From contig NZ_BJYT01000019.1 of assembly GCF_007991655.1 (NCBI RefSeq), positions 22,605 through 86,604 of the forward strand: a DNA stretch of 64,000 nt. Direction: 5' to 3'. Made by a program: the position numbers and the translations under genes. Positions 26,898 through 36,514 of the stretch are shown here, one piece after another (position 1 is the first letter of the stretch; the number at the start of each line of letters is the position of its first letter). This stretch comes from Segetibacter aerophilus. Lineage in GTDB: Bacteria; Bacteroidota; Bacteroidia; Chitinophagales; Chitinophagaceae. The notes below the pieces were generated by a model. That model made no database searches, was not told the origin of the DNA, and worked only from the letters and a program-made list of their open reading frames with translations.

Positions 26898-27392
26898 ATG
26901 AATATCATTACCGAAATATTTGGAGAAGGTAAAGAACTGAACTCGCTTCAAATAGGCACCCGCACAATTGTTATGTACATAGTTGCCCTCATTCTTATTC
27001 GTATCGCAGGCTTAAAAACCTTTGGAAAAAATTCGTCTTTCGACAATATCATCATCATTATGTTGGGTGCAGTACTGAGCCGCGGAGTTGTAGGTGCTTC
27101 TCCGTTTTTCGGTGTGGTTATATCCGGCTTTGTTATGGTTATTATGACACGGCTTGTTTCGTGGCTTTCTATAAAAAACAAAACGTTTAGCGTATTAGTA
27201 AAAGGAAGACATAAAAGCCTCTTCAGAGAGGGAGCGATGGACAAAGAAAATTTAAATAAAAGTCTTTTAAGTGAAGATGATCTTTTAGAAGGCGTAAGGC
27301 TACAAGCCAACACCAACTCCCTAAAAGATGTTGAAGAAGCATTCCTCGAAACCAGCGGAGATATCAGTATTGTAAAAAAGAAACAGGATTGA
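26898..27392 (+). CDS. DUF421 family membrane protein (YetF-like)
   Basis: 164 residues with three hydrophobic helices in the first half (TIVMYIVALILIRIAGL, IIIIMLGAVLSRGVVG, FGVVISGFVMVIMTRLVSWL) and a soluble C-terminal domain beginning KGRHKSLFREGAMDKENL. This is the DUF421/YetF plan, known from Bacillus spore and membrane proteins, with unknown activity. Its stop is 5 bases from the end of the convergent DUF4954 gene, leaving almost no room for a terminator. Confidence 0.88.
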   Translation: MNIITEIFGEGKELNSLQIGTRTIVMYIVALILIRIAGLKTFGKNSSFDNIIIIMLGAVLSRGVVGASPFFGVVISGFVMVIMTRLVSWLSIKNKTFSVLVKGRHKSLFREGAMDKENLNKSLLSEDDLLEGVRLQANTNSLKDVEEAFLETSGDISIVKKKQD

Positions 27393-27397
27393 GCTTA

Positions 27398-29614
27398 TTA
27401 CCAGTTCAAATAAATTTGAGCCTGTTTTTTATAATTGTCAAATTCTTCTTTTTGTTGTTTAATGAAGGTGTTGTCCTCTAGTTTACCTACTACCGCATCC
27501 ATCTCTTGCTGGTTTTCAAAAGGCATTTTTCTAAAAGAATTAGAGTAGTCTTTTGCCCTCGATTCGTAAATGCCAGTGGTCATCCATTCTTTCGTAGCAA
27601 CGGCTGATTTCAGTAACGCCTTAAAACTCTCCTTATTCGTTTGGCCGACACGAGAACCGGTTACTTCGTATACTGCTGCTAGTGCATTTGCCAGTTTCTG
27701 GCTTTTATACAATCCTGCCTGTTGCTCATAGAATTCATGTAAAGCATCCCACGACTTTATTTTGCCGCCGCGAATCTTTTTTGTCAATTGATTTACTTCA
27801 GCCCGAGGTATTAACTGTCCGCCAACATTCATCCACTCTTCGAGGTTGTATTTTGTAGGTAATGAGGTGAGCAAGTCCTGGAAGCTCGATATTTCTTTTT
27901 CTTTAATCAAACTCAACAGTTCATTCACGCAGTAATATTGAATAAGTTCTCTAAACAGCTGGTAAGCGCGCAAAACTTTTATCAGTACTACTTTTCGTTT
28001 GGTATTCTCGAAGCCTTCGGCTAATATTTCCAGTTCATTTACAATAGGATCATTTGCCTCTAACAATTGTTTTCCTTTGGCGATCGCTTCACTGTCTGAC
28101 ACTGTAGCGTCTGAACTTTCTTTTTTAAACCATGCTTTCCCGGTAAACTTTTGAAACATTGAAAGTGCTCCAACCATTTCGTTTACGCTGTCAGGCGCCA
28201 GGTATTCGTTTTCAAGGTGCTGTATTTTTTCTTCGCGTTTGTCGCGGTCAAGATATTTCCAACCGTTTCTTTCCAGTGCGAACATGTTGTACATAAACCA
28301 GTAGCCCGGCATTACAACCAGCTTGTTATTGGTCACGTCGTTACTTACAAGGGAAAACGGGATAGGAATATTTAATTCAGCAGGATAATCTCCTTTGGCA
28401 ACAATTGTAAACGTGGCAAATTTTGTATTGTGTTTCAGGCTTACGCATAAGCCGGGCCAAAATCCTCTTCCTGCCACCAGTTCTCCGTCTGCACTGCGGC
28501 TATTGTGATTTGAACCGATGGTTGCGCCCGCAGCAATATTACTTTGTCCCATCACAGTAGCGGCAGTCAAAAATGAATTGTTGTGATGCTGTTCGTGCGC
28601 GGGAAAAATAAGTGAGTTTAAAACTTCGCAGCACGATATGGTCGAGTTATTGCCAAGGTAAGAGTTGATTAGACGAGCGCCATATTTCAATTGAGAATGA
28701 GACGCCATTACAAACCGCACGGCCTTTACACCGTAGAAAGCTCTGCATCCAAATCCCATTACCCCGTTCACCATTTCGCACCCTTCGCCAATCTGCGATT
28801 TACCTTCGGGACCAGAATTGATGGTAAGGTTTTTTAGCTTGTTGGCCCCTTTTAAATAAGCGTCAGAACCGATCCAAACATCTTTGATAATTCTACAATT
28901 TTTAATAACCGTTCTGTTACCCACTTTGCCATAGTAGCCTCTTCTCTTGTCAAACTTTGCCTCAGTAAATTCTTTAAACTTTTGTAGGAGCGGTTCATCA
29001 TCTCTGAATTTTGTCCAGAGGTAAGCATCGCCGGGTAGCATCCCATTAAATGGAATTACTTTGCGTCCGCCGTTTTCGTTGCTCAGTTCCATCCAAATTC
29101 TAATGTCTTCAGCTTCACCTTCTTTTAAAATACCATTACCAAATTTGGCATGGTCCGTCGTTACAAGTTCGTTTACATTGGTAATGATTACCTCGCTTCC
29201 GATGATGTAGTGAGATAGGTAATTAACGTTGTCGATTACCACGTTGTCTCCGAAGTCGCAGCTGATAATGGTAGAGTTATATAAACCGACGGGAACTTTG
29301 AGATCACTAAACTCCAATACAAAAGGTTCCAGCTTTCCAATTCTTACTAATCCAAAAAACTTACAGTTTTTAACCAGCTCAGGATTGAAAGCATCGGAGA
29401 CCAAAAGCTTATTCCAGTTTTCGGATGTGTTCCTGTTTCTAACCAAAACCTCAATTTCGTAGGCAGACAATTGCCTATAGCTGATGCCGTTTTGGTTTTG
29501 AAAGTTTCTTAGATAGTATTCGTCTTTTCCCTTTGGTAAATATTGAGGAGCAACAAAACCGTAACCCAATGAAGTGATGCTTTTTTTACGAATATCGTTA
29601 ACGTTAGAAGCCAT
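27398..29614 (-). CDS. DUF4954 family protein, left-handed beta-helix
   Basis: 738 residues. The middle part contains hexapeptide-like repeats of the left-handed beta-helix kind (NCRIIKDVWIGSDAYLKGA, INSYLGNNSTISCCEVLNSL, QSNIAAGATIGSNHNSRSAD), similar to acyl- and nucleotidyl-transferases such as GlmU. It has no signal peptide. DUF4954 proteins are common in Bacteroidota and are of unknown activity, perhaps sugar nucleotide metabolism. Its position just downstream of glmS (same strand) is consistent with amino-sugar metabolism but is not proof. Confidence 0.83.
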   Translation of the reverse strand: MASNVNDIRKKSITSLGYGFVAPQYLPKGKDEYYLRNFQNQNGISYRQLSAYEIEVLVRNRNTSENWNKLLVSDAFNPELVKNCKFFGLVRIGKLEPFVLEFSDLKVPVGLYNSTIISCDFGDNVVIDNVNYLSHYIIGSEVIITNVNELVTTDHAKFGNGILKEGEAEDIRIWMELSNENGGRKVIPFNGMLPGDAYLWTKFRDDEPLLQKFKEFTEAKFDKRRGYYGKVGNRTVIKNCRIIKDVWIGSDAYLKGANKLKNLTINSGPEGKSQIGEGCEMVNGVMGFGCRAFYGVKAVRFVMASHSQLKYGARLINSYLGNNSTISCCEVLNSLIFPAHEQHHNNSFLTAATVMGQSNIAAGATIGSNHNSRSADGELVAGRGFWPGLCVSLKHNTKFATFTIVAKGDYPAELNIPIPFSLVSNDVTNNKLVVMPGYWFMYNMFALERNGWKYLDRDKREEKIQHLENEYLAPDSVNEMVGALSMFQKFTGKAWFKKESSDATVSDSEAIAKGKQLLEANDPIVNELEILAEGFENTKRKVVLIKVLRAYQLFRELIQYYCVNELLSLIKEKEISSFQDLLTSLPTKYNLEEWMNVGGQLIPRAEVNQLTKKIRGGKIKSWDALHEFYEQQAGLYKSQKLANALAAVYEVTGSRVGQTNKESFKALLKSAVATKEWMTTGIYESRAKDYSNSFRKMPFENQQEMDAVVGKLEDNTFIKQQKEEFDNYKKQAQIYLNW

Positions 29615-29688
29615 GAAAGAGAAATTTTACTTTAAACCATTTAAGGCATTAAAGTACCAAATGAAATAATGCTGAAATATAAAATTCA

Positions 29689-29708
29689 GTACAAGTGAGT
29701 GACACAAC
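29689..29708 (+). repeat. Dispersed intergenic repeat, A-type, copy 9
   Basis: Exact GTACAAGTGAGTGACACAAC followed by GATGTTGATA. It lies between glmS and the DUF4954 gene. Confidence 0.9.
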
Positions 29709-29768
29709 GATGTTGATAGAATTACTACCGGCAGTTACCAAAACATTTTGTTACAACTACCTATTGCT

Positions 29769-31604
29769 TTATTCTACTGTAACTGATTTCGCAAGATTGC
29801 GAGGTTTATCAACATCCAAACCTTTTGCAATGCCAATGTAATAACTAAGTAACTGAAGTGGAATAACACTCAGCAACGGAGCCATCGTCTCATCTGCATC
29901 AGGCACGAACATTACATCATCAGCCATGCCCGGAATGATTTCGTCGCCTTCCGTCGCAACAGCAATCACCTTACCCTTTCGCGCTTTAATTTCCTGTACG
30001 TTAGAAACAATCTTTTCGTAGTATTTATCTTTTGTAGCTACAAAAACGACCGGCAGTTTATCATCAACAAGCGCGATCGGACCGTGCTTCATTTCGGCAG
30101 CAGGGTAGCCTTCAGCATGTATATAAGAAATCTCTTTCAGCTTTAAAGCACCCTCAAGAGCAACAGGAAAGTTATAGCCCCGACCGAGATAAAGGAAGTC
30201 CGTCGCATCTTTATATTTCTCTGCAATTGCCTGTATGTTGGAAGTGTCTTTTAGTATCTGCGAAACTTTTTCGGGGACGTCGTGCAATTCAGTTAAGAGG
30301 TGCTGGTATTTTTTTTCGTCGATTGTGCCTTTTGCATAAGCTATTTTTAAAGCCATCATAACCAGGACAGCTAGCTGACCGGTAAAAGCTTTAGTGCTTG
30401 CTACGCCTATCTCTGGACCTGCATGAGTGTAAGCACCGGCGTTACTCAATCTTGCTATACTGCTGCCAACGGCATTGACTACCCCGAATATAAAGGCACC
30501 TTTTTCTTTGGCATTTTCAAGCGCAACTAATGTGTCTGCCGTTTCTCCGCTCTGCGAAATGGCAACAATAACATCACCTCTATTAATCACCGGGTTGCGG
30601 TAACGGAACTCGCTTGCATATTCGACTTCAACCGGTATACGACACAAGTCCTCAATCCAATACTCTGCTAAAAGTCCTGCATGCCAGCTCGTACCGCAGG
30701 CCACCATGACGATTCTTTGTGCATTGATTAATGCGTTCAAATGATTGTCTACCCCGTTCATAGTGATGGTACCTGCAGCAGGGTTTAAACGACCACGAAG
30801 GCAATCTAAAATACTTTGAGGTTGATCATAGATTTCCTTCAGCATGAAATGATCGTAGCCACCTTTTTCAATTGCTGCCAATTCCATGTCCAGCTTTTGG
30901 ATGAAAGGGGTTTGCTTTTCGTTGCCGAGGTTTTTAAGTATCAATTCATCGGGCCGCACAATGGCGATCTCGTAGTCGTTTACATACACAACCTCCTTGG
31001 TATACTCAACGATTGGAGAAGCATCGGAAGCAAGGAAATGTTCGCCCTTGCCAATTCCAATAACAAGCGGGCTTCCTTTCCGGGCCGCAATGATTGTTTC
31101 AGGATCATCTTTATCTACCAGCAAAACGCAGTATGCGCCCACCACTCTTTTCAGTGCAATGCGAAGAGCTTGCTCTAACGTACAATTGTTGTTTTGCTTA
31201 ATGTCTTCGATAAAGTTCAATAGTACTTCAGTATCTGTATCGCTCTTAAACTGGTAGCCTTTGTTTACCAGTTCTTGTTTTATAGAGGCATAATTTTCTA
31301 TAATGCCATTATGGATCATCGCAAAACTACCTCCGGCACTTTGGTGGGGATGCGCGTTTCTATCACTTGGTTCGCCATGTGTTGCCCAGCGTGTATGTCC
31401 GATACCTACGTGTGCATGCATGTCTTTGCCTACCACAGACTCCTCGAGCTCGCTCACTTTGCCTTTCTTTTTGTAAACTTTCAACTCACTGTTTACAAGC
31501 GCCACTCCTGAGCTATCATATCCCCGGTATTCCAGTCTTTTCAATCCTTTTAATATAACCGGGTAAGCCTCGCGGGGACCGGTGTAACCTACAATTCCGC
31601 ACAT
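29769..31604 (-). CDS. glmS: Glutamine-fructose-6-phosphate aminotransferase (isomerising)
   Basis: 611 residues, full length. The N-terminal glutaminase has the catalytic Cys2 in MCGIVGYTG and the GHTRWATHG motif. Two SIS isomerase domains follow (ACGTSWHAGLLAEYW, AISQSGETADT, and YLGRGYNFPVALEGALKLKE). The protein ends DKPRNLAKSVTVE, the family's standard end. GlmS makes glucosamine-6-phosphate from fructose-6-phosphate and glutamine, the first step toward peptidoglycan and lipopolysaccharide amino sugars. No ribozyme was seen upstream. Confidence 0.98.
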   Translation of the reverse strand: MCGIVGYTGPREAYPVILKGLKRLEYRGYDSSGVALVNSELKVYKKKGKVSELEESVVGKDMHAHVGIGHTRWATHGEPSDRNAHPHQSAGGSFAMIHNGIIENYASIKQELVNKGYQFKSDTDTEVLLNFIEDIKQNNNCTLEQALRIALKRVVGAYCVLLVDKDDPETIIAARKGSPLVIGIGKGEHFLASDASPIVEYTKEVVYVNDYEIAIVRPDELILKNLGNEKQTPFIQKLDMELAAIEKGGYDHFMLKEIYDQPQSILDCLRGRLNPAAGTITMNGVDNHLNALINAQRIVMVACGTSWHAGLLAEYWIEDLCRIPVEVEYASEFRYRNPVINRGDVIVAISQSGETADTLVALENAKEKGAFIFGVVNAVGSSIARLSNAGAYTHAGPEIGVASTKAFTGQLAVLVMMALKIAYAKGTIDEKKYQHLLTELHDVPEKVSQILKDTSNIQAIAEKYKDATDFLYLGRGYNFPVALEGALKLKEISYIHAEGYPAAEMKHGPIALVDDKLPVVFVATKDKYYEKIVSNVQEIKARKGKVIAVATEGDEIIPGMADDVMFVPDADETMAPLLSVIPLQLLSYYIGIAKGLDVDKPRNLAKSVTVE

Positions 31605-31679
31605 GATTTCCTTATAATTTTGGGTGCAATATCCTTATTTTTAATTAATAAAGCCAACTCCAACATCACAGCTTATACT

Positions 31680-32279
31680 ATGAAAAATCACATTGACCTT
31701 ACTAACGAATATGTTCTAGAGAACTCAAACGTATTACTACGCCCATTACGTATTTCCGATCTCAATAATTTGTTGAAGTTCAGCATCGAAGAACCTGATT
31801 TATGGAAGTACTCGTTGTTGACTGCTGCCGGTGCCGACAACCTGCAGAAGTATATCCAGGTAGCGGAGAAAGGTCGGGCGCAACAGAAGGAGTATCCCTT
31901 TATTGTGTTTGACAAAAAGAGAAACGAGTATGCTGGTAGTACCCGGTTTTATGATATCCAACCCGAGTATCAAACGGTGCAGTTGGGTTACACCTGGTAT
32001 GGAAAAGACTTCCAGGGAACGGGAGTGAATAAGAACTGCAAATACCTGTTACTCGAATTTGCTTTTGAGATTTGGATGGTGGAGCGGGTTGAATTCAGAG
32101 CAGATAATAACAACGAAAGAAGTATCGCCGCAATGAAAAGCATTGGTTGTACAGTAGAGGGTGTCTTAAGGAGCAACATGCCAAAGCGAGAAGGAGGAAG
32201 AAGGGATTCAATTGTTTTATCCATTTTACAAGAAGAATGGAAAAATGGGATAAAAGAGAATTTGAGAAGTAGGATATAA
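31680..32279 (+). CDS. GNAT-family N-acetyltransferase (RimJ/RimL-like)
   Basis: 199 residues from ATG 31680 (MKNHIDLTNEYVLENS). The acetyl-CoA-binding core is seen in LGYTWYGKDFQGTGVNKNCK, then ERVEFRADNNNERSIAAMKSIGCTVEGVLRSN, typical of RimJ/RimL acetyltransferases (Acetyltransf_3). The substrate may be a protein amino terminus, a ribosomal protein or a small amine; it cannot be assigned. The gene is divergent from glmS with a 75-base gap. Confidence 0.88.
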   Translation: MKNHIDLTNEYVLENSNVLLRPLRISDLNNLLKFSIEEPDLWKYSLLTAAGADNLQKYIQVAEKGRAQQKEYPFIVFDKKRNEYAGSTRFYDIQPEYQTVQLGYTWYGKDFQGTGVNKNCKYLLLEFAFEIWMVERVEFRADNNNERSIAAMKSIGCTVEGVLRSNMPKREGGRRDSIVLSILQEEWKNGIKENLRSRI

Positions 32280-32318
32280 AGCTTTACGTTCCGATCGGTA
32301 TAGCCCTGATTGAACATT

Positions 32319-32340
32319 GTTGCGTCGCAGTACGTTCATC
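32319..32340 (-). repeat. Dispersed intergenic repeat, diverged B-type, copy 10
   Basis: The minus strand reads GATGAACGTAC followed by TGCGACGCAAC: the B palindrome is kept while the GTACAAG part is replaced by GATGAACGTAC. Copy 14 shares the replacement. It lies between the convergent GNAT and threonine-synthase-like genes. Confidence 0.75.
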
Positions 32341-32407
32341 AGTTGTAGTCCTATTAAGCTGTGCTTAGTAGATGGCATAAAATAAGAACGCGCGCAAAAA
32401 TCTCTTC

Positions 32408-33580
32408 TTAACGATACTTGTACCACGAACCTGTGTTGAATAGAAGGATGGTTTCATCTTCCTTTATCCAGGCATTAGTCAAAAGCTTTTGCATCCCTTT
32501 ATAAGTTGCACTTCCCTCAGGAGACAACAACATTCCTTCCTGGCTGGCTACCTCCCGTATGCCTTGTTGAATTTGATCTTCACTCACTGTTATTACAGTT
32601 CCCTTGCTTTCCTGTACTACCTGTATCATTAAATCTTTCGCAAACGGAAAAGGCACAGCGAGGCCATAAGCCAAAGACGGTTGAGGATTATAATTATTTG
32701 AAAGTGCACCGGATTTAAAAATTTCCATCATAGGTGCACAAATCTCACTCTGTACAATCACCATTTTAGGAAGCTTTCCCTTTATCCAACCAAGTTTCTT
32801 CATTTCTTTGAAAGCCTTCCACATGCCTATTAATCCGGTACCACCACCGGTAGGATAAATAATCACATCAGGGAGTCGCCAGTTTAATTGTTCTGCAATT
32901 TCAAATCCCAAAGTCTTCTTGCCTTCCAGCCGGTAAGGCTCTTTCATGGTAGACATATCAAAATAGCCCTTCTCCTCTGATAACTGTTTGGCCAGCTTTC
33001 CACATTTGTCAATCAATCCATCTAGCAATATCAGCTCGGCGCCGAACAGCCGGCATTCTTCTTTAAGGGTTTCTGTGGTATGTCTTGGCATTATGACCGT
33101 AGCTTTTATATCGGCTTTTGCGCAGTAGGCAGCCATTGCGCCGCCTGCATTTCCTGCCGTGGGTATTACTACGTTTTCAATTCCAAACTCTTTGGCTTTT
33201 GAAATTGCCATACTGATGCCGCGCGCCTTAAAAGAGCCGGTTGGGTTTACGCTCTCGTCTTTTATTAAGATCTTAGCTATGTTGGTTTTTTGTGCAAGTT
33301 TATCCAGTGAATGAATTGGCGTCCATCCTTCGCCGAGGCTTACAATGTTTTTTTCATCAAACACAGGGAGCAGTTCTGCGTAACGCCACATCGTCAATGG
33401 CCTGTTCTTAAGCGCCTCTTTTAGAAAGGGCTGATCAAGATATTCAGTTATTAGGGGCTGATTGCAGCAGGTTGCAAAAGATTGCAAAGAATGAATATCA
33501 TACTCTTTATTGCAATGCGGGCATTGAAGGTTTTTGGCAAGAGATATGGTTTCTTGAAAAGTTTCGGGTGCTATTGGCAT
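32408..33580 (-). CDS. thrC: Threonine synthase-like PLP enzyme
   Basis: 390 residues. A short N-terminal zinc-ribbon-like segment (CPHCNKEYDIHS, then CC) is followed by the fold-type II PLP domain with the lysine in NPTGSFKARG, the phosphate-binding Gly-rich loop in PTGGGTGLIGMW and the AGNAGGAMAAY motif. This is the layout of threonine synthase, which makes threonine from O-phosphohomoserine; related PLP enzymes share the fold, so the exact reaction is probable rather than certain. The LysR gene lies 52 bases upstream on the same strand. Confidence 0.86.
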   Translation of the reverse strand: MPIAPETFQETISLAKNLQCPHCNKEYDIHSLQSFATCCNQPLITEYLDQPFLKEALKNRPLTMWRYAELLPVFDEKNIVSLGEGWTPIHSLDKLAQKTNIAKILIKDESVNPTGSFKARGISMAISKAKEFGIENVVIPTAGNAGGAMAAYCAKADIKATVIMPRHTTETLKEECRLFGAELILLDGLIDKCGKLAKQLSEEKGYFDMSTMKEPYRLEGKKTLGFEIAEQLNWRLPDVIIYPTGGGTGLIGMWKAFKEMKKLGWIKGKLPKMVIVQSEICAPMMEIFKSGALSNNYNPQPSLAYGLAVPFPFAKDLMIQVVQESKGTVITVSEDQIQQGIREVASQEGMLLSPEGSATYKGMQKLLTNAWIKEDETILLFNTGSWYKYR

Positions 33581-33632
33581 GAAGTAAAAGTAGCCTTCAC
33601 TTATTACTTTTTGTATTCAATTTGCTTATACA

Positions 33633-34541
33633 CTATAACTCCTGGTTATATACGTCTTTAGCAAATGCTATCAGGTTTTTACTTAGCTCGTTTGTCATTT
33701 CGCCTTTTCGCTGTATGAAGTAAAAGTTCCTTTTTATGTCTAAACCTTCGATATTGATTTCTGTGAGTTCCCCGTTTTCCAGTTCCTTTAAAACCGAACG
33801 TTTAGGTAAGAAGCCAAGGCAATTTGATTCAAGCAAAAAGTTTTTGAGTGCTTCTGTTCCACCCAACCTCACCTTTACGTTTAGATCGTGCAACGTTATT
33901 TTAATTTTTTCCAGGCTTTGTAGCAATGCAGCTAAAGTGCCGCTTCCTTTTTCACGTAGGACAATAGGCAGCGAAGGCAAGTCCTTTAAAGTATACATCC
34001 TCTTTTTTGTAAGATCGCTTTTAGAGCTGCAAACGGCGATTACCTTATCGGTGAGAAAAGGTAAAGAAGTTACCTGTTTTGATTTTATCGGTCCTTCGAT
34101 TATCCCAAGGTTTATGGTTTGTTGCAGGAGTGCATCTAATACAATTTCTGAATTTCGGTTAAGCAAATTGATTTCAACTCCGGGAAATTGTTTGTGAAAA
34201 GCTGACAGGATTTTCGGTAAAATGTATAAAGCAACAGTTGTACTTGCGCCAAGTTTTAGGATGCCTTTCGCCTGCAGTTTGTCGTTGAGATAAGAGATCT
34301 CAAACTGAGTTTGCTCCTGAATGTTTTTAACCTCTAACAATTTTTGGTACAATAAGCTTCCAACTGCAGTCAGCTCCACTTTCAATCCATGTCTTTCAAA
34401 CAATTTCGCCTTGTAATCATCTTCCAACGACCTGATGCTTTTGCTAATTGCCGGCTGCGATAGAAACAGTGCTTCGCTTGCCTTTGTAAAGCTTTTCTGA
34501 GCTGCTACCTCAAGAAAAATAATATGTTTTGTAGAAAGCAT
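33633..34541 (-). CDS. LysR-family transcriptional regulator
   Basis: 302 residues. The winged helix-turn-helix is at the N-terminus (SFTKASEALFLSQPAISKSI with SLEDDYKAKLFERHG), followed by a substrate-binding domain (LKLGASTTVALYILPKIL to the end). This is the CysB/CbbR-type layout. It is encoded directly upstream of the threonine-synthase-like gene and may regulate it, but no operator was identified. The ligand is unknown. Confidence 0.93.
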   Translation of the reverse strand: MLSTKHIIFLEVAAQKSFTKASEALFLSQPAISKSIRSLEDDYKAKLFERHGLKVELTAVGSLLYQKLLEVKNIQEQTQFEISYLNDKLQAKGILKLGASTTVALYILPKILSAFHKQFPGVEINLLNRNSEIVLDALLQQTINLGIIEGPIKSKQVTSLPFLTDKVIAVCSSKSDLTKKRMYTLKDLPSLPIVLREKGSGTLAALLQSLEKIKITLHDLNVKVRLGGTEALKNFLLESNCLGFLPKRSVLKELENGELTEINIEGLDIKRNFYFIQRKGEMTNELSKNLIAFAKDVYNQEL

Positions 34542-34621
34542 ATCGTCGGTTTTATTTCAAGTCGGAGTCTTAATTGCCAGAGAAATAATTGCTTTTTCTT
34601 AAGCATAATAAACAACAAACA

Positions 34622-34641
34622 GTACAAGAGTGCGACGCAAC
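34622..34641 (+). repeat. Dispersed intergenic repeat, B-type, copy 11
   Basis: GTACAAGAGTGCGACGCAAC followed by AAAAGCATC, in the 315-base gap between the LysR gene and lpd. A weaker candidate partner in inverted orientation is at 34734-34758. Confidence 0.9.
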
Positions 34642-34807
34642 AAAAGCATCATGGTGTGATTAGTTGCTTCAACACAATTTGATTTCAAAGTAAAGAACAT
34701 ATTGAGTTGCCTGCGCAAATCTGCTTTGCCATAGTTGCGTCAAAACCTTTTACTTGTAAATTTTAATTCGGCTTCATGGTCAAGGTTCTACTGTCGCTGT
34801 TATGAAA

Positions 34808-34837
34808 TTATAAAGGCCGCAATTGCGGCCTTTATAA
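34808..34837. terminator. Perfect 30-bp palindrome after lpd
   Basis: TTATAAAGGCCGCAA followed directly by its reverse complement. It begins 20 bases past the lpd stop and most likely acts as its terminator. Confidence 0.75.
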
Positions 34838-34856
34838 AATCTACTAATTTATTTAA

Positions 34857-36263
34857 CTAAACATCTATAGCCTCGCCATAAGCAACGGCTGTCGCTTCTT
34901 TCAAACCTTCACTCATAGTTGGGTGAGGGTGGATGGAGTTAAGAATTTCATGAGCAGTTGTTTCGAGCTTGCGGGCGACAGAAACTTCTGCAATCATTTC
35001 GGTTACGCTATTGCCGATCATGTGAGCTCCCAGGAACTCACCGTATTTCGCATCGAAAATTACTTTAACAAAACCCTCGGTTGCGCCAGCAGCACTTGCT
35101 TTGCCGCTAGCCATGAAAGGGAATTTTCCAACCTTAATGTCATACCCTGCGTCTTTAGCGGCTTTCTCGGTGTAACCGATGCTTGCAATTTCAGGAGTGC
35201 AATAAGTACAGCCCGGAATATTATTGTAATCAATTCCTTCAGGCGCATGTGCAAATTTCTTTTCAGTATAGGCTATATGCTCTGATGCATTTACGCCTTC
35301 TTTACCTGCCACGTGCGCAAGTGCCTGACCAGGCGTGCAATCACCAATCGCGTAGAATCCTGCAACGTTTGTCTGGCCAAATTTGTCTACTACGATTTTG
35401 CCTTTTTCTGTTTTTATGCCCAATTCTTCCAAACCTATATTTTCTATATTAGCTGCGATGCCTACTGCACTTAAAACAATATCAGCCTCCAGGCTAATTT
35501 CGCCAGACTGGGTTTTTACTCTTGCTTTTACACCGTTACCTGTCGCCTCAACTGCTTCCACAGTTGAATTGGTCATAATTTCAATTCCCTGCTTTTTATA
35601 TTGCTTTTCAAGTTCTTTAGAAATTTCTTCGTCTTCAACAGGAACAATGCGAGGCAGAAACTCGACAATAGTAACCTTCGTGCCCATGCTATTATAGAAA
35701 TAAGCAAACTCAACACCTATGGCTCCACTACCTACTACGATCATGCTTTTAGGTTGTGTTGGTAAAGCCATTGCTTCACGATATCCAATTACATTCTTAC
35801 CATCAATTGGCAGGTTTGGTAATTGTCTTCCACGGCTTCCCGTTGCTATGATGATGTATTTAGCTTCGACTATTTGTTTGCTATTATCTGCTGCAGTTAC
35901 TTCAACTTGTCCTTTGGCTTTCAACTTGCCATAACCCATGATAACATCAATCTTATTCTTCTTCATCAAAAACTGCACGCCTCTGCTCATCTTATCTGCC
36001 ACACCACGGCTGCGTTTTATAACAGCTCCGAAATCATGTTGTGCTCCGCTTACATTGATACCATAAGCAGTGCTGTGCTTAGCATACTCATACACCTGGG
36101 CGCTTTTAAGTAAGGCTTTGGTAGGTATACATCCCCAGTTGAGGCATACACCTCCAAGACTTTCCTTTTCTATAATGGCAACCTTAAAACCCAATTGTGA
36201 AGCCCGGATAGCTGCAGGATAACCACCTGGTCCGCTTCCTAAAACGATTACATCGTACGCCAT
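34857..36263 (-). CDS. lpd: Dihydrolipoyl dehydrogenase
   Basis: 468 residues. FAD-binding GSGPGGYPAAIRASQLG at the N-terminus; the redox-active disulfide in GGVCLNWGCIPTKALL; the NAD-binding GSGAIGVEFAYFY; the second FAD motif FYAIGDC; and the C-terminal His-Glu pair in HPHPTMSEGLKEA. It is the E3 subunit that reoxidises lipoamide in pyruvate and 2-oxoglutarate dehydrogenases and the glycine cleavage system. It probably serves PdhA here. A likely promoter lies at 36377-36384. Confidence 0.98.
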   Translation of the reverse strand: MAYDVIVLGSGPGGYPAAIRASQLGFKVAIIEKESLGGVCLNWGCIPTKALLKSAQVYEYAKHSTAYGINVSGAQHDFGAVIKRSRGVADKMSRGVQFLMKKNKIDVIMGYGKLKAKGQVEVTAADNSKQIVEAKYIIIATGSRGRQLPNLPIDGKNVIGYREAMALPTQPKSMIVVGSGAIGVEFAYFYNSMGTKVTIVEFLPRIVPVEDEEISKELEKQYKKQGIEIMTNSTVEAVEATGNGVKARVKTQSGEISLEADIVLSAVGIAANIENIGLEELGIKTEKGKIVVDKFGQTNVAGFYAIGDCTPGQALAHVAGKEGVNASEHIAYTEKKFAHAPEGIDYNNIPGCTYCTPEIASIGYTEKAAKDAGYDIKVGKFPFMASGKASAAGATEGFVKVIFDAKYGEFLGAHMIGNSVTEMIAEVSVARKLETTAHEILNSIHPHPTMSEGLKEATAVAYGEAIDV

Positions 36264-36376
36264 AGTTTTCGTTATAATATTAAAATTGAATGATAATTTT
36301 TATTGCCTGTTTTACTTCAGCAGTTCCTGTTTCGATGGAATTGTAGTTGTACCAGCGCAACCTTTAAAAAGATGTG

Positions 36377-36384
36377 CAAAAATA
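36377..36384 (-). promoter_or_regulatory. Putative promoter for lpd
   Basis: On the minus strand TATTTTTG (TAnnTTTG) with a TTG 19 bases upstream at 36404-36406. This gives a leader of roughly 100 bases to the lpd start. Confidence 0.5.
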
Positions 36385-36483
36385 CTGGTTACTATGCAAA
36401 CAACAAATTAGATATAAGTAAAAGCGTTGAAAAGTAATGATTTCGACAGCTGGTTATCCACCGTTAAGCAATCGTATTCGTCT

Positions 36484-36491
36484 TATTTTTG
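36484..36491 (+). promoter_or_regulatory. Putative -7 box before DUF3078 gene
   Basis: TATTTTTG, 24 bases before ATG 36515. It lies inside the open frame that begins at 36437, which supports the later start. Confidence 0.45.
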
Positions 36492-36514
36492 TTGCTTCCA
36501 ATTCAATAATTGAT

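Noticed and set aside
34734..34758. Degenerate candidate repeat, GTTGCGTC then CTTGTA
   Set aside because: It shares only the ends with the repeat family and has extra bases and no inner palindrome, so it was not counted among the 15 copies.
36345..36364. GTTGTACCAGCGCAAC-like stretch upstream of lpd
   Set aside because: It resembles parts of the repeat but lacks the GCGACGC or GTGACAC core.
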